A stretch of DNA of 64,000 nt from Aquatica leii (GCA_035610365.1 CM069432.1:236868104-236932103); one strand, 5' to 3'. Shown: positions 45,171 to 58,073, numbered from the stretch's first letter. Numbers and translations are program-made. Notes: generated from the sequence alone by a model not told the origin.

Positions 45171-46500
45171 CTTAATTTAACACAGTAATTTAACTACGTG
45201 TTATTTGATAACATAATTTTGTATTTATTTTTATTTTTGGTGTCAGCAAATCGCCAAGAACAAATCTTCACTTCTTAGTAGAGTTTATTTTTATTAATGG
45301 TGTCAACAACCTTAGGAGATTACAAGTCCGTAATTTACAATTTATTTTGCTAAAAATTTTGGTTTTTTTTAAATGTTCTAATGGAACTTTTATTTTGACA
45401 TTTTTCGTTGTATTTAAGCTCTAATTTCACCTGCCATAAGAACAACACGTTACTCAGATAACCTTGTATACATAAACAATAATTTGTAATTAATGGAATA
45501 TGATAAGAACAGCAAATAATTCTTTAGTAAATTTGTTTATTAAATATTGGAAAAACAAATTATCAGATTTGAACCTTACGTAATGTTTCATTATTTACAA
45601 GTTTTAAACGTTTTTAACAGCTGACTTAAATATTGTATAAACAATAATCTATTTTGCATAAGTTTTTTAGCTGAATTTTTATAGAATGTTTGTTTAGAGT
45701 GAAAAATTATATCATTGTACTCTAAACATAGTTGTTTTGCATATTTAGCTTTATTTTGGCAGTGTTTTTTATTTATTCAAGTATTTTGAAAACATGTGAG
45801 TACTTAGAATAACAACTGCATTTAACTAAGTCTTATTAAATAACTTTATTTTGTATTTATTTTTTGTGTCAGCAAATTCCTGAAAAGAAATGTGTACTTC
45901 CAAGAAGAATGAATTAAACATCATAACGTTATTTTGTGTCTATAGATTTCTAAGCAATAAACATGTATCTGTTTTTTTCTGAATTTCTGATATTATCATT
46001 TGGTTATTGTTATCAAAAACCTAAAGTCCTAACGTGATTTCATTAAACAGCGTAAACTGTACTATAAAAAGTTTTTTGGAAAAAATCAATAGTACGTATA
46101 AAGCTGTTTCTGTAGTTGCAAATATTATTTTTTTAAAGTTTTTGTCACGTAAATCATTGTATATTTTTAATTAATTTTTTTTAGGTTACAAGTATAAATT
46201 TTGTTGAAAAATTAGCAATACTTACATTTAACAGCTACTAACAACAGACAATGCAATGATAAACGATGCACCTGTATACAAAACTGTTAGTAAGTTGATT
46301 TGGTTTGTGTTTATAAATCTGCTTAACCCTTAACTCAAGAAAAAAACTTATTAGAATTATTTTAGTACCAGTTTTGTAGCATAATGGGCATTAAAACACA
46401 AAATTAATTAGTTTAAAAAAAAATGTTTTTGCACAGATAGAAACTCAAGAATTCTGTAAAATGTATACAAAACACATTAAAATTTTCCATTCGGGATAAT
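45171..46500. other. AT-rich stretch with an old direct duplication
   Basis: About 120 bp at 45165-45290 resembles 45795-45920. Shared text includes TTTGTATTTATTTTT and GTGTCAGCAAAT. No gene was recognised. Confidence 0.4.
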
Positions 46501-46590
46501 TACCGTGTTGTCGTTATCACACAGGCTGAGCTTTCGTCACACATCGCAGTGGACATTACAGCACCCAGACTAAATTGATTAATTGCGCCG

Positions 46591-46603
46591 TCTCGCTTTT
46601 ATA
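46591..46603. repeat. Target-site duplication, left copy
   Basis: TCTCGCTTTTATA here is repeated exactly at 47967-47979 on the other side of the non-LTR insertion. Confidence 0.8.
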
Positions 46604-46668
46604 TATATAAGTTTAACTTTATTCGTTGCCATTTGGCTTACAAATTTGATCGTGCTATATATACATAT

Positions 46669-47355
46669 CTAATGCATTTTCTTATCCCTTCTCCCCCTTA
46701 ACTTTTTCCTCCTGCTCCATACTTCCTCCATCCATTCCGCTCCTTTTCCGTTTTCATCTAAGATTTCCTCTATTTTCATCACCTCTTCTCTTAGTTCCCT
46801 GCATTTCTGCCTCATGTGGTTAAGGTCTTCCGTTTCTTCTCCACATAGCCTGCACAACTTTTCTTGTTCTTCTTTCCAATATTTGTTCCCTAACTCCTCG
46901 TTGCCACATCTGAACCTTGCTACCATTTTTTTCTTTTTGTTGCTTTTAATCTCTCTATCTTTTAAATATTCCGGCACTCCTTCACCCTTGATATCTTTAT
47001 AATTCCTATTATATCTGCCCTCTTTTATCTTTGTCCATCTTTCTTGTTTTTCGATGTCTCTATCTCTCCTTATTATTTCTTCCCTTATCCCTACTCCCTC
47101 TTCTCTTAATCTCTCCACTTCTTCACTCGCGTACCCGTTTCTTTTGTAATACTCTTCTCTACCCTCCTGCCCGTACTTCACTTTCCTCCCTTTATCTCTT
47201 TCCAACATTGTTGCGGTATTTTGCAACCTGTTCTTTCCCGCATTTCTTCCTCGTATTTTATTGCTCTTTTTCCTGTCTCTCCCCTTATTTTTTCTATCTG
47301 TACCTCCTCTCTCACAATATACCCCGGTGTATCCCTGTCCAATCCTAACACCCAT
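46669..47355 (-). pseudogene. Non-LTR polymerase, C-terminal region
   Basis: The frame is 228 codons, very rich in Arg, Lys, Glu and Gly. It holds a C-terminal zinc motif CRLCGEETEDLNHMRQKC, characteristic of the tail of these polymerases. The overlapping frame 47178-47408 supplies RRYWRWVLGLDRDTPGYIV, the segment just before it. One base shift connects the two. Confidence 0.75.
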
Positions 47356-47928
47356 CTCCAGTATCTTCTTGTAGCCACTCTATCTCCCCCCACTCCTTCC
47401 AGACCCATATTTCCGCCCCATACATTACCACCCCCTTTATTAACTTTTCAAACAACAATTTTCTTTTTTTTATATCCATCTTGAATACTCTTTCCCCCAC
47501 ACCCCAAACTTGTCCTATTAGCCTGTTTCCTTTCTTCACCCTTTCCTTTATGTGTTCTCCCTCTTTATTATCCTGTTTCATCATGTAGCCCAGGTATGTA
47601 AATTCCTTCACTTGTTGCACTTTCTCATCACTCCATATCCACTCCTCTCTTTTTCTTTTCCCCCCTCCTTTTCTAAATATCATTATCTTTGTTTTCTCCG
47701 TGTTTACTTCCATTTCTTTTTTTTCATATATTTTTCTAGCGTTTTCATCATCTCTTTCATTTCCTTTTCCTCCTTACCCACCAGCACTATGTCATCCGCA
47801 TACGCCAACGACCATACCTTAGCTTTCCCTACCACTATCCCTCCTGTCTGTTGTCCTCTCATTGTCTCTTCCAGATCCCCCGTATATACTGAGAACAGGC
47901 TTAGGCTCAGTGGACATCCCTGCCTCAA
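47345..47928 (-). pseudogene. Non-LTR reverse transcriptase, palm and thumb
   Basis: MRQGCPLSLSLFSVYTGDLEE and WSLAYADDIVLVGKEEKEM (47704-47928) carry the intact YADD active site. MEVNTEKTKIMIFRKGGGKR, FTYLGYMMKQDN and VVMYGAEIWVWKEW (47345-47713) are the next conserved blocks. Two frameshifts separate the parts. The style resembles the Jockey/R1-like elements common in ants and bees. The clade is not certain. Confidence 0.85.
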
Positions 47929-47966
47929 CCCTCTCTTTGTGATGAATTTCTCACTCTCTTCCCCAT

Positions 47967-47979
47967 TCTCGCTTTTATA
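47967..47979. repeat. Target-site duplication, right copy
   Basis: Exact repeat of 46591-46603, TCTCGCTTTTATA. Confidence 0.8.
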
Positions 47980-48009
47980 AACCGGCCTTAAATCGATAAA
48001 ACTGGTTTT

Positions 48010-48290
48010 GAAATCTCCAGTAAAGGAAAACTAGTATCTCGGTTAATATTAAAAAGATTTTCAATTATTTCAACGGATTCTCTAATTTTTCGCTGATAGT
48101 AGCTAGAATAGCCAAAATCTTAGTGATTTAAAAAAAAAATTAAGGTCCCGTTTCTAGCATGTGTTCTGCCACCGCTGATTAAAAAACTTGTTTTAAGACG
48201 ACTCAAAAAATTTTTATTACGAATTCCCACGCTTCTACGTATTTCTCCTATGTATGTACGATCACAAGGAATGCTATAAACGCCGTCAGA
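48010..48290 (-). pseudogene. PLE family D GIY-YIG endonuclease, broken
   Basis: Minus-strand frames show DGVYSIPCDRTYIGE, a GIY-YIG start with one Cys of the finger lost, then a frame change. RKIRESVEIIENLFNINRD and SFPLL follow, close to the family C end (RKFRESIEIIKH...FNRD). This supports C and D being related PLE families. Confidence 0.75.
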
Positions 48291-48559
48291 TTGAAAATCA
48301 ATAACGTCCTTCAGTGGGTTTAAGGGCTAACCCATTTTAAGAAGAATAGAAAACCGAGTAATAATGTGTTTAGATAAGATTTTTTGTATACGGTTGGTAG
48401 TACCTTTGACATAGAGTAGATAAGCGATAGATACCGGTTGAGACCCAGATTCCGCTGTTATTCTTGGTTTCGCAAGCGTAAACTGTGTAATAGATTGTTT
48501 AATACTTTTTCTATTGTAATTATTTGCGACTAACACCTTGGTTACATAATTAAACTATT

Positions 48560-49262
48560 TTTGAATATTTTGGAGTTGACCTAGGAAACAGCTCTGTACA
48601 CTAAAGAATTTACTACTGATGATGGCAAAACAATACATTTAAATATTTATCTGTATGTGATAATGACCCATCTTTATTTCGAGTAACTAAAACGTCTAAA
48701 AATGGTAAAGAAGAGTTCGTTTCTAATTCCATAGTAAAACGAATAATTTTATGAATTGAGTTGAAATGACATAGAAACTTGTTGGGCATAGAAGGACCAT
48801 GTTACCAAACGACAAAGGTGTCATCAACGTATCTGTAGCAGAACGTGGGTCTTAGATAAAATGTGGATAAAGTTTTTTCTCAAAATATTCCATAAATATA
48901 TTAGCAACAACCGGTGAAAGCATAGAACCCTTGGCGGTTTCTGATGTTTGTGAGTAACATTTTTCTCGTAAAGTAAAATATGTAGACGTCAAACATTTTT
49001 CGATTATAGGTACTACGTTGCTTAAAATATTGTTCTCGCTGAATAAAGATCTGATAATGTTAATTGAATCAGGTTAGTAAACAAAGCCTCGACATCAAAA
49101 CTAACCAGAATGTCAATCGACTGGAAACAAAAATTATGCAACTTTTGAACAAAATAGAATTTATTTTTAAGTGTGCTGCAAGCGTAATTGTTTGAAGAAT
49201 TAATAAAATTGATATGTTTGAATTTTGAATGATTTATAAAATTTGGTAAAATTGATTTTTTT
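48560..49262 (-). pseudogene. PLE family D reverse transcriptase, broken
   Basis: Minus-strand text includes INFINSSNNYACSTLKNKF and SIDILVSFDVEALFTNL, the first catalytic Asp block of PLE RT. Further on are SMLSPVVANIFMEYFE and, in a shifted frame, RYVDDTFVVW, the palm YVDD. Stops and shifts occur after each. The N-terminus is missing. Confidence 0.8.
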
Positions 49263-49329
49263 TACAAGTTAAAAGTTAATTCAATTTGGCACTTACCCTT
49301 ATAATTTTGTTGTTTATTTTTAACATAAT

Positions 49330-49646
49330 CGCAAATATAGAAACAGGAAGCAAAAACCAAGATCAAGACATACAAAACAACATTTGTACAAAAATTACTA
49401 CTACTCTTATCCTAAATGATAACACATACAAAATTTAAAAAAAAACCAACTTCATCAGTTCAAACAAATTGCAATAACTTGTTAAAACTATGGCATAATA
49501 ATAATTGGATAGACAATATCACATATAAAAATTTAATAACTTATAACGGAACTCCAAAATTTCTGGCCTCCCAAAATTACATAAAGACAATTACCCATTA
49601 CGACCAATCATTGCTACATACACCAGTTCATTTTTTTTTAAATTAA
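49330..49646 (+). pseudogene. PLE RT N-terminal fragment in opposite orientation
   Basis: The frame 49416-49646 reads KFKKKPTSSVQTNCNNLLKL and NNWIDNITYKNLITYNGTPK. It matches the N-terminal connector of PLE polymerases (xxPTxxxQxKxNxLLxxW...G-ID-x-TY-x-L...PRIYGLPKIHK), but the GLPKIHK part is decayed. It stands head-to-head with the minus-strand family D element, so the pair may again be an inverted PLE insertion. Confidence 0.65.
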
Positions 49647-52600
49647 TTTTAACATAGTTTTCTTCAATTTAACTAAACTTCAAGATTATTAAAATGATTT
49701 TCCATTTGTCGCATACTGGTTCTAATCTAATAATTGCCTTTGAATACTTAGTTTTATGTGGATTTCTAGTTTTCATTTTGCCACTCTAGAGCTTTTTTCG
49801 CCCATTACGTAACTACACTAACAAACGAATATTGCCGTTTCTGATGTTGGCAGCACAAAAAAGATAGTTTTGCTTACATTGTTTTTTTTTTAAATAATAA
49901 ATTTAAAATGCCCTGAACAAGTTTATAACTTTCAAACTTATTTTTATTACTATTAAATATCAATTTTGATTAAATGATATATAACCGTTTTTTTATCGTG
50001 GTTGATAAAGGTTTGCAGCAGAATGATTAAATTTCTTATTTTAAAGTTTTCTTGAAAGTTATAAACTTAAACAAGACACATTTATTATAGACATACATAG
50101 GTAGTAGAAAATTAAGTATCAGCATTTACATACATGATAGATTTTAACTATTGTACTATTTTAAAGTAAAAAAAATACTACATTTAATAAAAGTATAAAA
50201 ATCGAATAAATGTACGTACTTTAGTTTGCCAGACGACTAAGTAGTCAATTACATAGTTCTTGTTATAATTAATACCGAATTACGCTCAGTGTCAGAAACT
50301 GTTAAAGAGCAATTTCAAGTTTTAATTACTTTCTGATAAACGTAGAATAAACAAAAGTAAATAATAGAATTAACAAATAAGATTAGTCAAGAATTAGAAT
50401 TTAAATAAAAACAATAATGCAACAAACACTGCCGATTGCATATTAGAGACGCATAAAAATATTACAATATGACGAATTTAAAAAAAATAATAAACAAAAA
50501 CGCTATCAAAAATTAAACAAAATAAATAAATCTTATTAGATACTATGCTCATTCTTAAATTATTCGTAGCAACAGATGTCTACACAATTAATATTGAAAA
50601 GTAATTTGTCTTTATTTTAATGCAGATATATTGAACAAAAGAAATGCTGGCTAAAATTTAAATATGTTAAATAGACTTTAATTTTTGCGTAAAAAAAACA
50701 TATTACTAAACTTTGCCCGAATGTTATTGCAAACTCTCTTCAAATTTGACAATATATTCTTTTAATGTTATTAACGCTTACAAACTTATTAAAATTAAAA
50801 ACCATTGAGCTAGCTGAAACTGAATCTTTTAATATTATTGGATGATATGATAGTATTTCAATAATAATGTATTCAATATTTGTAAAATACAAAATTTGTT
50901 ATGTTAAAAATAATTTGGTGTGGTTTTTGCACTGTATGAATTCTGTCTCGAAACGTACTTTTTACATACAGAACGTCATCTGTCTTGGCAACATATGTGA
51001 TTAGATTTTCAATAAATTGTGTAGAACGTAAGTCGTACGCAAGTGTTAATGTAAAGCCCGTAAGTTTCTCTATTATTAAATATCTTAAATTATCCACACT
51101 GATTTTGAATCCTAAACGACACTTTGAGATGCGTTTTGAGGAATTAATCGGGGTAAGGATGTTTTTTTTTCTATGTTAGCATTATCAGTTTTGACTACCG
51201 AGACATATTCAATTAATGCTGGGACATTGACATCTGTTCTTTTATACTAGAAAATTCATATGATGACGATATAATTAACGAAGTATTGAAAATTGTGCTG
51301 GATGGGTATTCGATCTATGTTAATTAAGGATATTGAAACTAGTATTTGAATTGCTATGATTACAAACGAATTGTAAGGCCCATTTACTGAAATATTTGTG
51401 CTAAGATCGTATAAACCTAATGAATTTTCTGTGATAACGCTATATGTACGTGATGGTTTACTTTTTAGCAAATTTTAGTAAATTGTGTTAAAAGTGCCGT
51501 TAGCTAACCGCATACTTCGAGACGAAAAAAAAATTGTAAGTATTTTGTTGCCAATTTAAAGTTTTATTTATCTACGTTACCAGTCGTTTGCACGCACGAC
51601 TGTACGTATTATTGTGTTTGTTGACACAATTATGTATAAAACTTTTATGTATGTAAAAGTTAAGCCAACAAATTTTAATATGTACAAAATGTTGCCCAAC
51701 ATAAGGGGGCTTGCATCAACAATTATTGTATTGTGATATCTACCAACGAATTCTTAATTGATAGCACCTATGTAATTCTATATCGCTTCTTCTTTTTTAA
51801 CCTCTTTTTATTTATTGAAATAAATGTATTCGTTGTGATAACCTGTGTGTTGTCATTTGTTCGCGTTCAATGTTTATGATTAGCACACCGAGACCTGCGA
51901 TCCTCTCGTCGAGTTGTATTGAGATAACCGCCTGCATTTAAGTTACGGGTAAATTCACGTAACATATTGTACAACAAATTGGATGAAATAGAAGTTGAAT
52001 AAAAATTAGAATTACACACACACAAACACACACATTTTATGACATGAACATTTTTAGATGTTTTTAATGTATTTTGATACCCTAGAAACAAATTTTACCA
52101 ACGAAATTTTTGTAACAAGCATTTTTATATAAGTATGTAACATATATTGGATATATTTATGTAAATAAGCAAATAAATATTACATAACTTTGTGTAAAAC
52201 AGTAACGAAAATACCGTGTTAAGAGAAGTTCGTTTCTGTCTATTACTTGGTTGCAAGGTACGTCGCAGAAAGTATTTTTTTGAGTTCCAATGGTGTGGAG
52301 AAAACCAAAAAATCATGCTACAGATTGTTACTTTTGTCTGACTAACATACAAGGCATTGCATCGGACAATGCTGTGCAATATCTCAATTTACCATCAGAA
52401 CCTCCTATCCATCTAAACCACTAAAATCGTGGAGTTTGCATGAAGAAGCACCTGAATTAATAACAAAACAAATTATTATATTTCCAAAAACACATCCAAT
52501 ATAAAGACTTTAAGCGGTCAACTTGTAGAAAGTTAAAAGTAATAAGGTTTCTTCTTGGATTGCTGCTAGGGTATACCAAATAGCGCCTTTTTCTGTATCA

Positions 52601-52655
52601 ATGGGACAGTCGTGCACAAGATCGCCACTATACATTAAAAAAATGACCACTACGC
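49647..52655. other. AT-rich stretch, no gene recognised
   Basis: It contains the second copy of a short dispersed repeat (51882-51948) and a CA-rich microsatellite near 52013-52034. The open frames (for example 50873-51097, 51867-52091) show no known domain. Confidence 0.45.
51882..51948. repeat. Short dispersed repeat, copy 2
   Basis: Matches 32833-32898: GCACACCGAGACCTGCGATC then a degraded remainder to AAGTTAC. Confidence 0.45.
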
Positions 52656-53377
52656 TGTAACGAAACGGCAGAGGTGGCCGTAATTGTTTTAAAAATTATG
52701 TATGAATTTGTTTTCATTACGCGTGAGCTTTGGACTTTCGGCTGCGGACAACTTCTACCGCTTTGAAGTGCGCGACGTTCCTCTGCTTAAGAGTATTCAA
52801 CCGGAACGAAACATAGAATAAAAGCCGCCGTTAACGCTGAAAATTCATTTCTCTGCCGCGACCCGTTCCTGGAAGAAACTTGCTTTTCCATAACCTAGTC
52901 CTGGTTGTACCTTTTACTGATACCCGTTGTTTACCTGATTGATATTTCACGACTTAACGCTTTGTACCCGGCTAACTCTTCCTCAAATGACGTAAATTTG
53001 TGCAAACCAATTAACTAAGACCTGCTATTGTACCCTGATCTTCTGAGCTAATCCCGAATAACCAGACCGGTTTTCGAATCCTGCGACTCGAGCTATTATA
53101 ATCTAATCACTTTTATTTAAGAAAATCACTGTTTTTTTTCTTTAAAAGTTAGATACGGATACAAATCCACTAGACGGGCTGACCGCATTCGACATAATCT
53201 CGAAACTCATAATTTTACTTAGGTTATTTATTATATAAAGGGAATCAAACCACCCCAACTGTAAATATTTATTGTAAGAATTACATTTTTAGTTTATAGA
53301 ATAAATTTATGTTAATTGTGTTCAGATTAATAACGCTTTAACATAATGCCGAGACTTTGAGCAACCGGGGTGTTACA
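52656..53377. repeat. Probable solo LTR, 722 bp
   Basis: It begins TGTAACGAAACGG and ends GGTGTTACA, giving a TGTAAC/GTTACA terminal inverted repeat. It is flanked by ACGC on the left and ACGT on the right, a 4-bp near-duplication as left by gypsy-type integration. Its base composition is more GC-rich than the flanks. An AATAAA lies near its right part (about 53302). No internal coding region is present. Confidence 0.6.
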
Positions 53378-53381
53378 ACGT

Positions 53382-54560
53382 CAAGCCAACGACCCACTAG
53401 TTGCTCCTAAAAACGTATTTCTACCACCACTGCACTAGATCGGAACAGTAGAGGGTTATTGCATGTAGCATTGAAATTTTAGTCAGTAAAACAAAAAGCA
53501 TATTTTTAGGACAAATACAAAATTGGCAAATTGGAAAACATGTCGACTGAAGCTAAAGGAAGAGTTTTTAAAACAGTTGCACCAATTTTATTTGTAACGC
53601 TATAACTGAAAATTACTAAGATCTAACATGTCATTAAAAATTCACTTTGTGGATGTTTATATCGATTTCTTTGCAAAAAATTTGAGTGCCGTAAGCAACC
53701 AACATGAAGAACGGTTTCACTGCTAAACATTAATCAGGGATGCTGTAAAACATTCACAACAACATTTTGAAGTAAAGTCATACTGTTATTGATATGTTTC
53801 AGTATAACAACACTTATAATTAAACAATGTATAAGTGATAGAGAAAATCCAACGTTGTTTTCTGCTTTCTAGTGTAATCTCACATAACATATGCTTTATT
53901 TATTTATGTCACAAAAAAGTTGATTTTTGTTTCTCAGTGTTATTATTGTTTATATCTAATTTGTTTATGACTAAAAAAATTAAAGCCATGAATCAGAATA
54001 TTTTTTCAATGTTTTGTTAATGTATTGATATGATATTTGTTGCCATCGAACCAAAATTTGTTTATAAAATAAAAGTTGACAACAAGTTACCGTTCTTGAA
54101 TAATGTGACGGTCACTGTGCATTTTATTTTGATACCTTTATGGCATTATGAATGTAACTTTTCTACGGTCATCTTTGCGCTTTTAGTAACTTACACTATC
54201 TTAAATTGTCGTTGTCGCTATTTTATTTAGTTATAACTCAAGTTTTTTTTATTAGAAATGCGTCAAATTACAAAATACGAATACTGCATTTTCTGAAATA
54301 ATTGCTTATATAAATAACAATTTAAAATATTATTAAATGGTAAATTTAAGCTTAAATCTAAATAAACAATAGTATGTTTACTTCATTTTTGTGTTAAAAA
54401 AACTTACATTACGCTCGAAATATTTTGAAATTCTGATGAATATTGTTGTATATTTAACCGAACGGCAAAATTTTATAAGATGACTGTGGATATTTAAATT
54501 GTTCTTCAAAATACTTAGTTATGAGTGCTCATTTATTGTAATGCATAGTAGCGTTGATTC
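53382..54560. other. AT-rich stretch, no gene seen
   Basis: Short open frames at 53835 and 54030 carry no recognisable domain. Confidence 0.45.
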
Positions 54561-55994
54561 TAGTATTTACTAGAAGATAACCAACATTACGACGTATTTC
54601 GTGTCTAAAAAGTGTGCTCGCTTGTAGTAAATTAGCATCGATCCATCTGTTGGTCAGTATATTTACTAACCACTTTGCTAATTGTTGTAGATGACTGCAA
54701 AATCTTGATTTTACTTTATAGTGATGTTTCCATGCAGCACTTGAGTTACTATGAAGTCCAAGTTTTTATTTATCGAGTGTTTATAAGAATCTTATCAATC
54801 TTTTATTGTGAATAAACAAAAATTGCGTCAAACGAATTAACTTTTCTTATGTACTAATTCATTTTTTATAAATAGTTACAAGAAAGTAATAAAATTATCG
54901 TAACAGAAAAGTAATTAAGAAACGATATTTTCATAAATCGGTAATATTTGAGATTTGTTGAGATCTAAAACCTTGACCAACCACAACTTTAATGTGTGAT
55001 AGTTTAAGTAGTGATGAGTCACGTTTACTTCTCTGATAACCTGAGCCGTCAACTGACAGATTTAGAATAATGAGAATGGAAATTATCTTACGTAATAAAT
55101 ATCATTAAATATTAATTCGTTTACTTTCAAAAAATAAAATAAGAAGAAAACAGTGAAAATTGATCAACAATTGAAATATGTTGACGGGTAATCTGTGCTT
55201 ATGCGTCTAGCTACGTGATTAAGGTTTGTAGTTAAATTAAGTTTAAAAATAATTTATCATCAATTTGCATATTTACTTCGTCAGCATATCAAACATAAAG
55301 ATTATAAACATAATTCAAAAATTTGACAATTTCAATAATCTTAATTTTTTTTTTAAATTAATAAAAATGCCATTTCGTTAGTGGTATAGAAATTATATAA
55401 CAAAACCTTATCATCAGCAACATTGGTTTATAATGATAGAAGTAAATATTATCTTTAACCGTACAAATCTGACAAGGTTCGTACTTCTAAAGAAAGAACA
55501 TCAGTATCAAGTTTTATTTTTATTAAAAGGTAATAAAAACAAAATAATATAAAATACAGGTCAAAAAACCAATAATTAAAGTTTGTAATACGATATTTAA
55601 TTAATTAAAAAAACTTTGATGAAAATATTTTTTGTTGGTTTCAACATGTCCGCTTTGAGCACATGTTTTTCAACTTTAAAATCTTCAATGTAAAGTTTAA
55701 TAATTAATTCAAATAATTATATAATTTTAATTAAGAACTATAATATGTAACAAGAAATAAGTGAACAGTAACACGATTAGATTAGAAATTCGAATAAATT
55801 CGAATCAGCCCGATATATCATGGCCACCTTGCTTGTAAAATGAGCCAGTAAATGATAAAATATTTGTAAGATATTCTGCTGACCGTCTGTGGCGACACTA
55901 GTCGATGTAGATAATTTATAAAGAGGGGTGGGCGGTGAAGAAAGTAATTTCACACTTATTAGCACTTAAGTTGGTTATCTTCCAGTAAATACTA
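54561..55994. mobile_element. Non-coding element bounded by about 25-bp inverted repeats
   Basis: TAGTATTTACTAGAAGATAACCAAC (54561-54585) is the inverted copy of 55970-55994, with one mismatch. A weaker inverted match extends inward (ATCGAT...GGTCAG near 54637-54660). The 1.4-kb interior has no transposase. It looks like a non-autonomous DNA transposon of unknown superfamily. No clear target duplication was found. Confidence 0.6.
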
Positions 55995-58073
55995 CAATTA
56001 ACGATAGTAGTTTAAATTTAATAGTGACTTACAAAGTTATATTTAAGGATTTTAACTAAATGCATGTTTAGTCTACAAACAAACATGCTCTGAAATTTAA
56101 ACAGATAAAAAATAAAAACAAAAACTATTTGTTTTCAGATACCTAAGAATATTCTTTAGTAGATAAAGACGATTGTAAGCAATTAAAATGCAACTTTTAC
56201 CATAACATTACTCTACTTTATTTTGGAGATTCAAGAGTAATCACAGTCTTTGCAGTAATTGGTCTTGTAAGTTCGTTTTGTCAAGTAATAAAAATTAGAG
56301 AAACAAATATAATTAAAACTTATCATGTGCCGTATTTAAAGCAATAAAAATGCAAAGTATTTTAATAAAAATAAAAACAAACGCATTGAAAAAATAAAAA
56401 GACGTTGGCATTTGCAAAATGATGTTTTAATTGTTAAAAACAGGTAATTCTCAGGTGACGAAACATAAATAGACTTCGTGTAGTAGAATGTTCGATTTGC
56501 ATAGACGCTGGCGTATAAGCTTCTGCTGTATAAAATATTATAATTTGGTAACATCTGAAAGTAAACGTATACAATAATACAATAACAAAATTGTAACGCA
56601 ATTATGAATAATATAAACTTTACTAACAACTAAAGTTAGCAATTTTGATTTAAAAACTTGAGCTCGACTTTAATTACAATTTTGCGAAAAAAAATTATAC
56701 CTTTTGAAGGCATTTTATTTAATCTCGAGCAGTCGAGCTAAAATAGAACTAATTTATCACAATTTTCAATGTGTTATTTTCACTTTAATCAGCTCTTTGA
56801 AACATCCTGATTTGACGCGAAGTTCTTGTTTTTATTGCCTGCCAGCAATCCTCGACTTCATTTAAAATACGAACTTTTCTGTAGCAAATCTTACGCGAAT
56901 CAGAAAGGTAACTGAGTTTTCGGAAATGTAGTTAAATAAGCAGTGGATTATATGTGTATAACCTAATACGACTGAAATTAGATTACGCGTATGCATTTTA
57001 CAAGTGAAAACATTTTAATAACGCTGATACTTTTAAGTTCAATAAACATAAAAAAATGTCATTTACAAATACGAAACAACGTAATACGTAATTTATTATG
57101 AATTAAAACCAAATAAAGAAAATAAAGCAATCTTGAAGATAATTATTAAAAATGACTTTTTGAGTTGTTATATAAAACGTAAACTGTAAGCGATTTATTA
57201 AGTTTACTAAAGTTTTCGTGCTACACGTTTACACAAAATATAACTTGAAATAATGGTAGTTTAACTGAACATAACATGTACAGAATACTTTAAGTTTGGT
57301 GCTTCGTAATTGTTTGCAGTTTATAAATGTTACTACGAAAATCTCACGTAACGTATATTATTTTTTGTATCGAAAAAAAAAACAGAAATTCGTTTTGATA
57401 TTGGTACTGTCATATAAACTAAATCTTTAAAAAAGTGCACAGTAACACTAAGAAACAATTATAAAAAAGGCTATAAAAAGTTTGTAAAAATGTTTTTATA
57501 AAAACTTTTAAAGATCTTGAACGTAACAATTAAATTACAATTAGTAATATTTATAAAAAGAACATGACAACTTGTTGCTCTAAAGTAACGGATATTTTAA
57601 ACAAGCATGAAATTATTGTTTCAATTTTTTAATCACAAAAACTAACAATAAGTTAGTTTAGTTTACAGATTTAAAAAAATATATAACAATTTAAAAAAAA
57701 CTGGCGTGGTCACCACACGACTTTCGTATTAAGAATTTCTACATATTTTTTATTTTTAAATTGAAGAAAAACATCTAAGTCAAAAGAATATAGAGAATTC
57801 AGAAAACTTAGGTTTATAATTATATTTTCTTAAAAGAAATGATAGTAAAGGTACATTACACAATTTTTATTTGAAATTCTTTTTATCCTACCCACTTTGA
57901 AGTAATATTTACACGTTTGTATTGACTTCCTAGCATGCTATCATTTTTTTAAAGCTTGTCTCCTCGATTTCTTTAAGATATAATATATGGTAAATTGAGG
58001 TTAATTTGTCATCACGACTAACCCCTATATTTGTGCGCCTCGATATTGCTTTACTATTTTATAAATTAATTTC
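55995..58073. other. AT-rich stretch, no gene seen
   Basis: No coding, RNA or repeat feature was recognised. The open frame 56336-56629 is low-complexity and hydrophobic by composition only. Confidence 0.45.

Larger units (their letters stand above)
46604..47966 (-). mobile_element. 5'-truncated non-LTR retrotransposon, inserted in the PLE
   Basis: It is flanked by the 13-bp direct repeat and has its 3' end at the left with a short TATATA-type tail. It encodes the C-terminal half of a non-LTR polymerase on the minus strand. 5' truncation is typical of target-primed reverse transcription. Its GC content and purine-rich coding strand differ visibly from the surrounding DNA, suggesting a more recent arrival. 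Confidence 0.85.
46500..49262 (-). mobile_element. Penelope-like element family D, interrupted
   Basis: The minus-strand element has RT pieces (48560-49262), a GIY-YIG piece (48010-48290) and a tail (46500-46603). A non-LTR element sits between tail and ORF. The tail matches 3258-3310 and the ORF end matches 3390-3480, so the window holds two copies. The tail has GTCCAC/GTG-T-GAC hairpin plus GAAAG, with a degraded CTGTAA core. Confidence 0.75.

Noticed and set aside
47031-47980. Plus-strand open frames rich in Ser, Leu, Phe and Pro
   Set aside because: They are the antisense of a purine-rich non-LTR RT with an intact YADD.
51867-52091. 74-codon frame across a CA microsatellite as a gene
   Set aside because: The Cys-Val repeat comes from the microsatellite and nothing else supports coding.
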